The notes: generated from the letters alone by a model not told the origin. A stretch of 64,000 nt of DNA from Rostratula benghalensis (GCA_013399305.1 VXAI01000115.1:970120-1034119); one strand, 5' to 3'. Numbered from the stretch's first letter, positions 1 to 12,260 are shown. Program-made: numbers and translations.

Positions 1-1835
1 TCCACCATACCACCTTCAAAAAGCTATTCCCACTTACACATCACATGACTTCAGCACACCTCTGAAGACTCGAGGTTTGCAAACGAAATAGCTGCATGTG
101 CTATGTGGTCAAGTGGTCTGTCTCTGAGACATCCCCCTCTGTGGAGCTGCTGGAGAATGCTGCAACCCCTTGACTCTTTCAGCAATGGGACCTAGGAAAA
201 AGAGCTTGAGAAAGAATGGGCCAAAGGTGTGGTTTTATGATATGAGTGAGCCCATCTTCGGGCAATCTCTGCTGGTTAATGTGTCTGGGGGTTTAGCTCC
301 CCAAGCTCACTGCTCAGGCTGTGAGACAAGCACAACGTGCTGCACAAAGGAGGCACTGGGATCACACACCCAATGGGAGGGCTCAGAAGAGAAACAGAAC
401 CTCCTTTTTCAGCAGTAGTCCCCAGACAGTCTATACAGCCTCAGCCCTATCCTAAAACCATGACTCTAGTATGACAGTAAGTGATAACTCCAAGTCTGAG
501 GATGAGCACTGGATCCCTAAGTTGGGCAGATGGGAATTACTATGCTGAATTTCAAAGGAAGGGAATTTAGTATCCATATGATGCTAGTGTTTTCTTTTCA
601 CCACCTCATCCCCCTGCATGCCAGAATTTCAAGCAAGGAATGTTTCTGTGGAGTCAGAACTTGAAAGAATACCTCTGTGAGTAAGCCCATTACAACACAA
701 TGATAACTCAACTGTAATTGCCTAGTGGTGCAATCTGAAACAAAGCAAGTATAAGCAAATTCAGAATCTGGCCGAGTATGAGAAAAGTCAAGAAATGATT
801 GACAGAGACCCCTTTGAGACTGCTACTTTCACATGACCACAGAGCCTAGTCCTCTGCTATCAATAAGAAATGTGGCAAAAGATATATTTCTCAGGTCCTC
901 AGACATTTTTTCTACATGCTCCACTTCACCACAGGCAACAAAGCAGCTCCCAAAACTCTCTAATGAACTTAACACCAAATAGGAATAACCGGAAGCAGTA
1001 ACTTTCACATGGTAAATGAAGAGACCAGGTGCTCCTGATGAAGGAAGGGCGCTCAGCAAAGATTGGTAAGAGGGCTTGCTCACCACATAAGATGATACGT
1101 ACCAAGAAAAATTAGAAGACACATCACCAATCTACTTTGCAACCTGAGTGGAGGAGAAAGCTTCTTTCTGACCACGGCCACAAATCTTAAGACTGATGCA
1201 AGTCAGAGCACGTGGCAAAAACATACCAAGCAGATGCTTGGTACAATTCTGGACACCCTGACCTATGTCCTGGCTCTGGATGTGGCCAATGCCCAAATCC
1301 TTGCAAGAATGCCAGCTCCTCACTGAAGTTTTTTCAGACAACCTGCAAAAGTCCTGCAGAATGAGATGAAGGCAATGTAAGCACAATGCAGAGTGACAGT
1401 AGCTTTAAAATCCCTTTGGGTATATCAGTGCAGCAAATACCTAATGATTCATACTTCTAGAGAACTAAACATGTCATTACCCCTGCAAAAATCTGATAAC
1501 TAAAAATCCCCAGATAGATAGGAGGGCTGTTCAGCCAGTAAGATCCTGTAGCTACTAGATCAGATCAATGTCTTCTCATGCAGGTAGGAAATGAGAAATT
1601 ATGTGTTCAATAGTTGAAAAATACAAATTCTTCAATAGAACAAAAAGGAGGAAAAATCAAACCCAGTTCCAAAACATCTCACTGTGAAGATACCATCCCC
1701 TCAATTTGATGTCCGTGATAACAGTCAGCCATTTTAACAAGAAAATTGCAAGAAACTTTGCAAACTTTCTTTCAGATAAGGTAATTCCAGTAGAGGTTGA
1801 AAAGTGCTGATGACAGTGGTAAGATCCCTGCAGGC
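1..1835. other. Non-coding stretch, nothing recognised
   Basis: Short open frames occur (82 codons plus strand from 170; 97 and 84 codons minus strand near 829-1386), but none has a recognisable domain, composition or context of a gene. No repeat family, tandem array or CpG-rich block is apparent. Confidence 0.75.
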
Positions 1836-1990
1836 TGAACTCTAGAAAACAATTAATCTGTGTTAATGATGTCCCGAGGAAGTGACGGGAAATGTTGCTT
1901 AAGGGAGATCAAGTCCATTTTGCCCTTGAGCAGATATTACTTGAAAGGGCAACAGCAGCTTAAGAAGTTCCCTTCCATGTTTGCCAAGTA
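1836..1990. promoter_or_regulatory. Weak candidate conserved non-coding element
   Basis: The block carries TAAT-type words (AATTAATC, GTTAATGATG) next to two retained CpGs (CCCGAGG, GACGGG) in an otherwise CpG-poor region. This is the look of a conserved enhancer core, but the evidence is only compositional and I could not test conservation. Confidence 0.18.
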
Positions 1991-2949
1991 TTGACCTTGT
2001 TCAGGAAAATTGTCAATCTCTGCATCTCCTCTGAACTCCCATCACTATGAGTGCACACACACCCTCAGTGTCTAATATGCATACATCTTCTACATGAATT
2101 AAACCAACTTGCATTTGTACGCTGAGCAGCTGGTCTGAAATTTACTCCAGAATAAAATAAAATTAAAAAAAAAATCCAAAAACCATATATGCAGCTGGGA
2201 TTGCTTATGAGTGAAAAATGTGGTATCTTTATAGCCAACAGCATATGTATTCAGTACGCAGATCTACAAATATTGGATTCACTGCCAAAATCATTGTTAA
2301 GCAAACTGGCTGACTATCTGCATTTTCCTGATGAACTAGAAGGAACCTGCTGATGAGCAGGAGACAAAGTAGAGTACTTTGCTAAAATTTCAGATCACAG
2401 ATTTATGGTGTGCACAATGCAGTGCTATCTAACTTGTCCCATGGGATCTGGTATGTCCCGCAGAACAGTGCGTTTCTGACTGGGATATGAGCTCGGATAC
2501 TGGGGAGGTGTCATTATCATAGTGATGAGCCCCACTGGTGTGGCTACATTGCAGCAAACGAGCCTCTGGAGCAAGGTGAGGTACCACCTCACACAGCTGT
2601 GGTGAGCACTGTAGACTCACCTAACAGCATCCACAAGTGACACTGGAATGAGATTTTCTTTTCAAAGCGATTCAGTGGCCTCCTGAAGTGCAGAAGATGA
2701 CACACATAACTCTGATACATCGCTTAGTTTGCAAGATCAGAAATTAAATAATTAAAAAAAATCAGTCTTCATTTATGTCTCTCTTTGAAACATTAAAAAA
2801 TACTAAATTCCCCCCTTCTTATTTCAGATAATGGAATCTATGTAATGAGAATCATTTTTAATAGAGCTTCTCCGTGCTCTTACTGAGGGCATATTTTTAC
2901 CCACTGCGTGGAGCTGACTTTGCACATATTCATTCTGCTATTTTAGCAG
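1991..2949. other. Non-coding stretch, nothing recognised
   Basis: A+T-rich unique sequence with short A-runs near 2165 and 2755. A 63-codon minus-strand frame at 2429-2620 has no recognisable features. Nothing else is seen. Confidence 0.7.
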
Positions 2950-3052
2950 TAGGAGACTAGGTTAACACACCAGTCATTCACTCCTGGAGATCTGGATTCA
3001 GTTCCTGGCCCAGATGACAAGTGATAATGAGTTTGGTTATTGAATCTCCAGG
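2950..3052 (+). repeat. Possible ancient tRNA-derived SINE remnant (MIR/CORE-SINE-like)
   Basis: The plus strand contains a B-box-like word at 2994-3005 (GGATTCAGTTCC, compare the Pol III B box GGTTCRANNCC). It is preceded by GGTTAACACAC about where the tRNA-like head of such SINEs reads GGTTA-AGCAC. It is followed by CTGGC and, about 45 bp on, TTGAATCTCC, which parallels the core of MIR-type elements. The similarity is partial and judged by eye. It would be a very old, inactive copy. Confidence 0.35.
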
Positions 3053-5790
3053 GGATATTTGTTCACATTACTAAGCAACCGCATAATTTGGCAAGATGTG
3101 TTAAGTATGTGCTAAGGATAAGACCAGGGGCCAATTGCTCAAATGACTGACACAATGCAGCCTCCCTCACATCACTGTATCAACCTCCTCCTTTGTGCAG
3201 TTCTGCTGGAGATCAGGAGAACTGTGAGGGTTTTTCAGTGCATCTGTACTGACACAGGCCAGCACACAGCCATGCAGATATGATCTGGATCTGCAGAACA
3301 TAAAGAAATAGGACCTATGTCCCTACTATCAAACTCAGTACATAATTCATACTTTAACCATCTATGCCTCCTTTTTTGAGCACTTGCTACACCTAAGCAA
3401 TTATAAAACATAATGCAAGCTGAAAAAAATGCTGAGATTTTTTTTTAAAGTTACATAATATTTATATTTGTTTGCTTATTGCAAATAGCTCTTCAGGGTT
3501 TGCATCTGAAGAATTTTCTCTACAACAATGTTTACAAAGGTTCATTTAAGCAAAATGAGAACTGAAATTCTTGCATGATCAAAAAAACTCTATTAAACAG
3601 TATGTTGGCCATTGCAAATACCAGTAACACTGCTAATGTCATGTTGGTGAAGCATTTCAGGCTTGAATTTCCTTAAAATGGGCAGATTCCTTCTGCAACC
3701 AATATGGCAAAATTAGTCACTTATCCAAAGGCTACTTCCAGGTAATTTCCTTTTGACCTTAGTCTGCCTGATTGTGCCCCAGCTTCAACAGATGGCATGT
3801 GCAAGGCTTTATAGATCTTCTAGATGTTCTCTGGACTGGTGGCACAACCACTGGCAGAGCAGATTGGGTCTTTCAAGGACAATACCCACGGCCATATAAT
3901 TGCTAAGTTATTTTTAACAAGCCTGGCAATCTCCTTTCCCTGGGACTCTAGATTCTAGATCTGTAAGCTCTGAACACATTTAAGGAGCAGGCTCATCCCA
4001 GGATTTGGGAAGAGAAGGGGAGAGTTTGCCTTGTCTCTGCATTACAGTGGCATGTGCATTGGTAGTATGTACCCAGAGCCCAGGCTAGCAGACCTGTCTG
4101 CGTACTTCTGCATATATGATCCTTGGAAACTTTGGGGCCAAATGCTGAGGTGTGTAAGGAAATTTAGATACTTGAGGAACACAGGTGGTGTTCATCACTT
4201 TCTGGGACTTTAGTGTCTACATCTTTTAGGTGAGGGAAAGAAAGCGTTCTGGATCTTTTCCTTGATATACTGGAGTAGAAATAAACCTTACTCATGGGCC
4301 ATAGGCATCTGCTACAGATTAAGGTTCAAAAGGGGTTAACACTTCCTGCATGTAAGAGATCCAGATGTCACATCATCACCCAGTCGTATGACAAAGGTCA
4401 GAATTCATTGATAGCTTCTGCAGGAATTAAGGTTCAGCACCTGGCAGGCTTAAACCCATAGCACAGAAACAAAAAACAGGAGTAAGCCTGCTCCCATTCC
4501 AACAGGAACGACGCTCATCATGGGGGTGGCTGGTAGCTGAGTAAGTCTGGAACGGCTGCAAATCAGGAAATGACTTGTCAGCCAACTCCAAGTCTTTTTT
4601 TGGCACACAAACCTCTTGGGGAGGATAGTGGCAGGAATGAGGCATTTATGTCTGATCATTTGGGAATTTTATGAACAAAAAGATAAAGTTCACTTACTGT
4701 GAATCACAGAAAAACAGAAAACTCTCACTGCCATGACAAAAAAAGTGCATGAATAAAACTTCATTGAAGAGAAGCTATGGTAGAGAACAATGTTGCTCAT
4801 AAACAAACGCCAGTAAGCTTACGTTCACAATGAGCTGGGACACACAGCCAACAACTGAAGAGCTCCCATTTACATTGGAAATAATGTTATGGCACCCTTC
4901 CAGTTCTCAGTGAAGGTCTGGACAGTGACAGCATCTGAGCCATCAAGGGAAGGTGGACGTGAGCATGATGCTTCATCTCACGCAGCAAGCTCACGGCAAC
5001 CGGGCAGGACACAGGGCCCCACTCCCCACCTCCCTCATCTTTTGGCAGTGCTGTGCCTCTGAAGCACGGGCAGCCACTGATGTAGCAGTAGCTTCAAGTA
5101 CAGCACTGTGGATGAGAAAGACAGTTACAGCCTACCTGATTTGCCAGCCCATCTAGGGAAACATTGAGTCGTGTCAGAAACGACAGAGAAAACATTTGCT
5201 TTGATTTAGAGTGCCTGCCTTCTATTTAGGGGATGCCAGAGACTCCAAGAGTGTGAACAAGCAGCAAAGTGAGGAAGGCATCTAATCTAGTGCTTGAATT
5301 TATTTATATGTATTTTTCTCTCTCCTCTCATAACACTCCACCTTCCCCAGATTATCTTTAAATCAAGTTCTGCTCCAGTCTGATGCAGTTCTTTGGAGTT
5401 GTATAAACCTGTCTGCTCAAATGCTCCACCCGCAGAAAAGCTGTGCCAGCTTTAACTTCATCAAACCGACCATAAATCCTAGATGTGCCAAAAAATGCTG
5501 CTGAAATGCCAAAGCAAGCCATGGTTTTCAGGCATTCTGCAGGGAGAACGAGCCCTGAACTCCAAACGAAGGATTGTAAAAATCAAGCCAAACTATAACT
5601 GCTTTTTGCTAATTGGAAGACCGTTAATATAAACATGGCTTTTCTCGTGCACCAAACTGTCCTTCTGCCAGAATTTCAGGATGGTATCTTAATTTTTTAA
5701 AGCATTAAGGTGCATTCACTTCCTGTTAAAAAGTCCAACAAGATAATGACAGAAGAAACATGAATATGCAACTGAGACGAGGGCAGTTGT
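3053..5790. other. Non-coding stretch, nothing recognised
   Basis: Unique sequence with small overlapping open frames on both strands (for example 4427-4659 minus in two frames and 4953-5156 plus). None shows a domain or codon pattern. A short doublet TCTAGAT/TCTAGAT lies near 3950. No transposon or RNA gene is recognised. Confidence 0.7.
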
Positions 5791-5858
5791 GAGGCCACCC
5801 GGGCCAGCATCTTCTTCTGGGCACTGGCAGTAAGGTGCCACAGAAAGCATCCTACAGC
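5791..5858. repeat. 68-bp direct repeat, copy A
   Basis: This segment matches 6662-6729 at 63 of 68 positions in the same orientation with no gaps. The shared block begins GAGGCCACCC and ends CCTACAGC. Flanking sequence diverges quickly on both sides. I do not recognise the family. It may be a local duplication or two pieces of a dispersed low-copy repeat. Confidence 0.85.
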
Positions 5859-6661
5859 CATGCCAGAGCCTCAGAGAAGCATCCCCAAGAAAAGCACATT
5901 GCTTGTCACAGCCTCCAGTTAATAGATGCTTGACCAACAACAGAGTGGCAACTGTTTCCATAAGCAACGATGCCTTGACATTCCCAGGCAGACAGGCCTT
6001 ATTATCCACTGACAGCGGTGTAAATCAAGCCTAAGCTGCTGGTGAAAAGGCAGCCCAGAGGAAATGAGAGTAGAGAACCATTTTACATTTGGGCCTCTTG
6101 ACTCAAAAATCTGCCTCCGTGTCATGCGAAACATGAGCTGTGGTAAATTAAAAAAAAACAAACCCAACATTATGGCCTGATTCTATTTATGGCATGAACT
6201 GGTGTAACGCTGATGGTGTCAGCAGAGCTGGGGCAACTCACCAGCTGAGAAACTGGCCCTATACGTCGAATACGCCATGCCTGGGCATCTCTGACTCTCA
6301 GAAATTGCTGAAACGACATCTGTTGCAGGTCAGCTTTCAGCTGAAGGGATTAAGCAGCTCAGGAGGTTGGTAACAGGATATGGGCACTTCTATCCCTTCT
6401 CCTGGCTGCAGTTCAGCCCAGGTTTATGCCAATCTTTGTGAATGAATAGCTGTGCCAAGAGAAGGACCCGGCTGATGTGCTCTCCTTGTGCTCCCATTAG
6501 ACATGCTTCTGCACCATGGAAGTAAAGGACTCTGCAGCTTGGTTATCTTGCCAGAGAGAAACTGGTGGGAATGCAGTTAAATGGTCTCATCTTCCCTCGG
6601 GCCTAGGTCAAGGCATACTGGTACGACAAGCATGGGGTCCCTCTGCCTAGGTGAGGGTCTA
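5859..6661. other. Spacer between the two 68-bp repeats
   Basis: Unique sequence containing two overlapping minus-strand open frames (5716-6009 and 5919-6170) without recognisable features. Nothing in the spacer resembles a mobile-element body, terminal repeat or target-site duplication. Confidence 0.6.
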
Positions 6662-6729
6662 GAGGCCACCCAGGCCAGCATCTTCTCCTGGGCACTGGGA
6701 GTAAGGTGCCACAGAAAGGGTCCTACAGC
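6662..6729. repeat. 68-bp direct repeat, copy B
   Basis: Second copy of the block at 5791-5858, same strand and 93% identical, with start positions 871 bp apart. The five differences are a G/A, a T/C, a C/G and a CA/GG pair. Confidence 0.85.
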
Positions 6730-7059
6730 TGTGTCTAATGCCTATTCATAACCATTATGAATATTATTAATTCAATGTATTCTAGCCAAATGAAAACTGG
6801 CATTTTCAAACAACTTCTAGGAGACAGAAATCGTTGGAATTATTTTATTCAGACAGCAAGGTAAAATTCATTTTGTTGAAACAAGTACTTCTGCTAGACA
6901 ACAGGGTTCAAAGGCAAAAACCTGTTTATACTGTCTCTGAATGTCAAAACCACCCTAGCTAACCCAACAGAAAAATGGAATCTCCTAACTTTCCCTCCAA
7001 ACCAAGGAAAAATTTAGCAGGGAAAAAAAAAAAACAAAACGCATTAGGGAGCAGCAGAC

Positions 7060-7480
7060 CTCTTTGAGTAGGATCTGGCTAGTGCAGCAATGCTGTGGGA
7101 GGGCACATGGGTTGCCTCACTGCATCTGCAGTACCAGCTTAATGGCTCCAGGTTCCCTCTACATCCTCCAAGAGATGAGGACCAGCCATGTCCCCATGAT
7201 GAGCACGTGGCTCCTCTTCCCTCTGGGACTTTCAGAGATGCTGAAGAGCTGCCTCAGCCCTGCAGCCACCTCTGTCATCCTGATTTTGCTGCAAGAGGGA
7301 ACAACAGCCCCTTCTCACCCTGCTGGCTGTCTGTGACATGGGGCTGGGGCCATGTCTACTGCAGTGGCAATGGGTGTATGGTCCCAGGGTGGGCAGCTGG
7401 GCCTTCCCAGGGCAGCTGGCAGAGGTCTTCTGCAGCTGTAGGAGCAAGACTTGCCCCAACAGGGTGAGGTAATGACACAG
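7060..7480. other. G+C-rich, stop-poor segment with overlapping open frames on both strands
   Basis: The segment is clearly richer in G+C than its neighbours but almost free of CpG, so it is not a CpG island. Its low TA content leaves several frames open at once: plus 7064-7336 and 7090-7467; minus 7232-7459, 7315-7572 and 7356-7667. Simultaneous openness in many frames points to composition rather than coding. No domain is recognised in any frame. Confidence 0.5.
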
Positions 7481-7849
7481 TCAGGGTCTGTTGAGCTTTG
7501 TAGCTGGAACAGGAATTTCTCTGGAATTGCTTGCTGCTTATAAATGTAAAAAAAAGTAGTGTGCTTATACAATGCCGAGACTGAAGGCTTGAGCAGTGGG
7601 ACAGATAATATAATAGTCCTTCTGTGGCAGTGTCATTAAATAGAACTTTGCATAGAAGCCAAAGCACAGCACTGCAAATCTTCCTCTCCCTGGCAAAATT
7701 CTCACTGCCTGCATTTTTCTGTATTACTCATTACCACCAGGAGAATGATTTATTTTGAAATAGGAGGGAGAAGAGATGCTTGGCACTGTGGCTTTGAAGA
7801 GTTCCAGTCTTCTGTTCTGCAAAAATTATTCCGGCAAAAATACCAGTGG

Positions 7850-7886
7850 AAAAAAAAAAAAAAAGAAAAAAGGAAAGAAGAAAATA
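7850..7886. repeat. A-rich low-complexity tract
   Basis: An uninterrupted A run is followed by A-rich, G-interrupted sequence (AAAAGAAAAAAGGAAAGAAG). No polyadenylation signal or element body was found upstream, so there is no support for a retrocopy tail. Confidence 0.9.
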
Positions 7887-8894
7887 TGTTTTACAGTGTG
7901 AATTCCAAGATGATTCATATCCTTTTCCCTGTTCCTCAGCATAGGTCCTTACTGTAGTGTGACATGTTCTGCAAAGAGTCTTTCCTTGATGGGGAAATTC
8001 ACTGAGGAAGGTCAGCACAAGGTTTATGAGAAATGAAAGCTCCCCCCAGTCCAGTGTTATTAGTGCTAATGGGAATGACTGGTTAAAATGAGGCGGCAAA
8101 TAACAATTGCCTATCACTCGGATAAAGGATGGAGGCACTCAATGAGATGGCAAATGTTGACATAAATTCTGTGTACATGACACATATGATATCTGCACAG
8201 GGGAGGATATTAGACAGCTGGATACTCCGTGGTTTGAGAAATGAGAAATTCTGCTTAATTAAGCTGTACTGACCCCTTGACAGGGCAGGAAAGACTCTAC
8301 CTTCCTGCAATATTTTGTCTCTATTTTAATGCAGTTCCCTGAGGGGATTTTAAGCACACGGAGCACCTATCAGTTTCCCAGTCTCTTTTCATAAAAGTCC
8401 AAAAGAAGTATAAATCTTTGACTGGCCCAACACAACAATGAATTTCACTCCTGAAAAAATACATATATAATGATCTTAAAACTCTCTTCCTGCATTTAGC
8501 TTTAATTTATTATGAATTCTACTGTGAAGGGTCTTTGACACCTAACCTTAGTGGTGCTTCCTAAAAATGCAGTAACTCAGGGTAACCTGCTGGAGATTTT
8601 TGATGGCTACCAAATTATTCCTAGCCTCTACAGTTACAGCTTTACCTTCCCTCTTTTTTTAATGTCCAAACAAACCCAGCCTTGAAGATGTTTCTGAAAA
8701 GTGCATCAGAGATAGCAAAGATAAGCAGGTTTTTGTTCTCATTCTCCAGAACATGGCCATCAATGCTCAGTTATGTGGGATGTCTTTGCTGTTTCTTGGT
8801 CTACCTGACTAACCCCTTGTCTCAGCTGCAGGCTTTTGCCTCTCCCACCCAGGCTAGCATTTCTACCAGCATTAGATGCGCAGGTTTTCATTGA
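7887..8894. other. Non-coding stretch, nothing recognised
   Basis: A 135-codon minus-strand frame (7731-8138) spans part of this region and runs across the A-rich tract, where it encodes a Phe run, so it is almost certainly fortuitous. Nothing else is seen. Confidence 0.7.
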
Positions 8895-9420
8895 ATTTTT
8901 CCCGTCGTTATCTGCTTGATGGGCAGTTGTCAGTTTGCTGCAAACCCTTCTCCGTCTAAGCAGCCCCGGGAGGCAGCTGAGTTGGGTAAGTTTGATAGCG
9001 GGGCGATGCTGACTGATTTGTCAGGAATCAATCACGAGCTGCACAGTTCACCGTTTATTAAAAGGATGCCATCATTTGATGATGCACCTGTAGGATGGTC
9101 AGTTAAATGGGACTGACAACCCGTTGCTAGCTCAGTACAAGGGAAAATACCATTGCTGACAATATGACAGCTCTCCAGCGAGGCACCTGTGGGAACGGGA
9201 TGACGATGTGATGGTGAGCAGGCTATTAGAGCAAGCCATGCTGCAATCCCAGAAAATCCCAGAGCAGAGCAGTTTAACTAGTAAAAACACGTTACGTTCT
9301 TGTCTTCTGTCATTAGATCTTGTCTAATCTCATTAAGCTAACAACCTAACCAATGGCAATAAACCATTCACTCAACAGTGTGCAGCTCTAATCGCCATTA
9401 ATAGGAGATACCCACTGGCC
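8895..9420. promoter_or_regulatory. Strong candidate conserved non-coding element (enhancer-like)
   Basis: About twelve CpGs fall between 8901 and 9204, which contrasts sharply with the CpG-poor surroundings. Visible binding-type words include ATCAATCA at 9028-9035 (PBX/HOX-like), TGACAG at 9165-9170 (MEIS/TGIF-like), CATTAG and CATTAAG around 9310-9337, a CCAAT-type word near 9350, and a TAATCGCCATTAATAGG stretch near 9389. The combination of retained CpG, balanced composition and clustered homeodomain words resembles deeply conserved developmental enhancers. Conservation itself was not tested, and no coding frame is convincing here. Confidence 0.45.
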
Positions 9421-9849
9421 CCTCTGTGCGCCAGAAAGGCGCAGCCCCCCCATGCAGGCTCCCCTCTGGCAGACGTTAGCAGCCCTGCCCATACCTGCTG
9501 CCTCTAAGACCTGGCAGCTTGAGGGACACACACTTGTGCAAATAGCAGCTCTTCCATAGGCTTGGAAAAGGGAATAGGCACAATTTTCCTATGCCCTGCT
9601 AATCCCAGGTGCCAGTGAGGTTCTCCAGCAGCAGGGCATAGACCATTGCATGCCCTGGGAGACTCTGCCTTGTACTGGTACTATTAAGGATGCTCCTAGA
9701 AATTTGAAAGCACCAAGCTCTCAAACACACTCTCCGCCTGGTCTGTGCCAGTACTGTCTTTTGCTGCCAGAGAGGCACAGCCCCTTGTGCAGAGTTTTTA
9801 GATTCTTAAAATATTGCACAAGATTATATTTCCATATCCAAGAATGATA
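9421..9849. other. Non-coding stretch, nothing recognised
   Basis: Moderately G+C-rich unique sequence. A 65-codon plus-strand frame at 9650-9847 has no recognisable features. Confidence 0.65.
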
Positions 9850-10180
9850 AAAATTGGCAACATGCAGCAGATTTACTCACTCAGATTTATTCTTGTACCA
9901 GCAGCAGTGAAAATCTGCCTCTGTGCTTTACTATATGAAGCACCATTTGTGGAATTATTCATTAGCACTTCATTTATAAATCAGATTTTGAAAAAAATAT
10001 TGGCAGTGTCTCCCTCTTTCAAATTCCAATTTTTAATAAAAATAGATTTCCTTTTCAGGGTTTTGTGCATATAATATCTAGTAATAATTTTTTAAATAAT
10101 GTTTGTAAAATTTGGCCATAAATTTTTACTGCTAGCTTTCATTTACGAACCATAAGTGTACCATTGAACACAGGTTTTAT
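9850..10180. promoter_or_regulatory. A+T-rich candidate conserved non-coding element
   Basis: A dense run of TAAT/ATTA and TTTATAAAT-type words (for example GAATTATTCATTAGC and CATTTATAAATCAG around 9950-9985), without simple-repeat character. It lies 430 bp beyond the stronger candidate ending at 9420. Evidence is composition and motif density only. Confidence 0.22.
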
Positions 10181-11039
10181 TTAAAAGGGAACATGCAGAT
10201 ACAGCAACTCCTTTTGAGCCACCCATCATTTCTCTGAATTGTCATCTCAAGAAGGAAGAGATATTCACTGATGTGACTGCTTAAAACTAGTTGCTGCTTT
10301 TGGCTCCTCAGGCCATGGCCACAGGGCTGGATGCAGACAGGGTCTGGTGCTAAAGAGCTAATGGGGGCTGGCAGAGCCCCCCTGGCCCTCCCCGCCTGCT
10401 CCTAGCCCACCCAGCCCTGGGGTTAATGTATCAGCTGAAACCTCAAGGAAAGGCAATAGCTTGCTGAGATGATGTGATTTGACCACGTGCCAAGCCCCCA
10501 TGCCTCCTTATCCACTTAGAAACAGATTTGCACAATGTGCTTTTTGCTCAGAGAAACATCAGAAAAGATTAATAAATGAGGAGATTGATTGTGCAAGCAA
10601 CTACTCACATGAACACTCCCCACCTTCTGCCAGCGCCAAGTCTCATAAATCCATTGGGAGTTTCCAGGTTTTCAACTTTCCTTTTTAAAAGACTCAGCTC
10701 CTAGAGCCTCCCTGTCCTGCTCTGGTGAAGAGGAAAATCCACTGGAGGCCTTGATGCAGGCACGTCCATCAGCTATTCCTCTTCAACAGGGATAAGCAGA
10801 AGCCACTGGCAAATTCTCCCTTCAATCACATCTGGTGTTGCAAATGTGTATTGTTGTTTGGTTTGTTTTGGTTTGTTTTTTTAATAAAGAAAAAAGAATT
10901 TTTACAAATCAGGAAGGCTTTAACTCACAGCTTCAGGGATGAGTACATAAAGCTTGTTTATGTGAAACTTTAGTGGTGAAACCCCAGCAGGTGACTTTCC
11001 TATTTCAGAAAGAGAAGGCAGACTTTTTTGAAAATCAAA
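10181..11039. other. Non-coding stretch with a short T/G-rich tract
   Basis: Mostly unique sequence. A low-complexity T/G tract with TTTGG-like units lies at about 10851-10880. A 69-codon plus-strand frame (10479-10688) has no recognisable features. Confidence 0.65.
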
Positions 11040-11250
11040 TTAACTCACAGTGCGTGAATTCATTGTACAAATGTATTCATTTACCAGGAATACTTAAAAA
11101 ACCCCAGCTACTCATCTGATGCTCTAATCAAGAAATTACAATTGCCTGGGAGAGAAATATTGCTGTTTACTATTTATAATTGTTAATAAGCCTCATCCCA
11201 TGAAGTAAACTATTTTCATTTCCAGTCCAAAATATTCTCTTTAGTGAAAG
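11040..11250. promoter_or_regulatory. Weak A+T-rich candidate conserved non-coding element
   Basis: Contains GTGCGTGAATTCATTG, AATCAAGAAATTACAATTG and TTTATAATTGTTAATAAG, which are clustered homeodomain/forkhead-type words in non-repetitive DNA. Support is weak. Confidence 0.18.
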
Positions 11251-11959
11251 AAAGAGCATAATCCGATATTTCAAAACACACCAAAACTGGACAGAATTAG
11301 AGACAAGTGTTTACTCAAGGAATTTCCTTCTCACTGGCTAATACCCATCAGTTTTCACCACATATGACACTCCTGCATATTCCATTTTACATGGCACATT
11401 TTCACTGACGATTTATACAATTAAATAGCAAAAGAAGATGGGGAAAGACAGGTCTTATGTGGGAAGAGAGGCTTAGAAAAGATCCAAAAGAAAGCATGTT
11501 GCAAGACAAAAAATAATCATAACTGGAGCACTTCTGTAATCTGTTTTTGAAGAAAAATTAATTTAAATTTTAGACATATCCCTTGATCTAGCTCTTTTTT
11601 TTTTTCAAGAAACATATATATTACAACAGCTGCAAGCAAAAACTGTTATTAATTTCTGGTGGCTGGAAGGAGTATTTGATACAGCATTTGCAGGCCTTCA
11701 TCACTTCACAGAGGGAACACTGAGAGCAAGGTTTGTGGTTTACAGATCAACACCTCCTATCAGTGGCGTTTTTCAGGAGAGAACCACCAGCCTCATTGTG
11801 CTATGCAAATGGCCTAAAATTGTCAAGCTTGGCTCTGGGCTTTCTTGAAAGCAAAAGGAGTTTTCTGAAGGAGTGAAGAAACGTTATCTGGCTTCTGTTC
11901 CAAGTACTAAGTGCATGCCCTCTTTTACTATCCATCTGCGGTTGTTTTACCACCAGGAA
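11251..11959. other. Non-coding stretch with T12 tract
   Basis: Unique sequence. A T12 run lies at 11594-11605 and an octamer word ATGCAAAT at 11803-11810. No gene or mobile element is recognised. Confidence 0.65.
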
Positions 11960-12260
11960 GGTGAAAAGGAAAAATGTCCAAATTCAAAAAATCTGGCTGT
12001 ACAGGGAACGGGCCTGTGTAACTATTAAATTACAGGCTCTGTCCTCTGCTGTGATAACAAATACGTATGCGAGGATGAAACCCAAGAACCGCGTCAGACA
12101 CTGGAGCAGAGCTCCCTGTGCATGCAATATGATCAGGCTATTGTTTAAAACCCATTTTAAGGGATGAAAATATTTCTCTGGCAACGCTGCGAAGGTAAAA
12201 ACAGCTCAAATTATCTGCTGTGTAAGCACCATTCACATGAATGAAATATGCCCAGGGACT
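11960..12260. promoter_or_regulatory. Candidate conserved non-coding element (enhancer-like)
   Basis: Seven CpGs lie within about 190 bp (12008-12191), including TACGTATGCG and CCGCGTC. They are interleaved with TATTAAATTAC, CATGCAATATGATCA, TTGTTTAAAACC and the near-palindrome ATTCACATGAAT at 12231-12242. Small open frames on both strands cover it but overlap one another and have no domains. The inference of function rests on appearance only. Confidence 0.4.

Noticed and set aside
7731..8138. 135-codon minus-strand open frame
   Set aside because: It is extended artificially by the A-rich tract at 7850-7886, which encodes poly-Phe on the minus strand.
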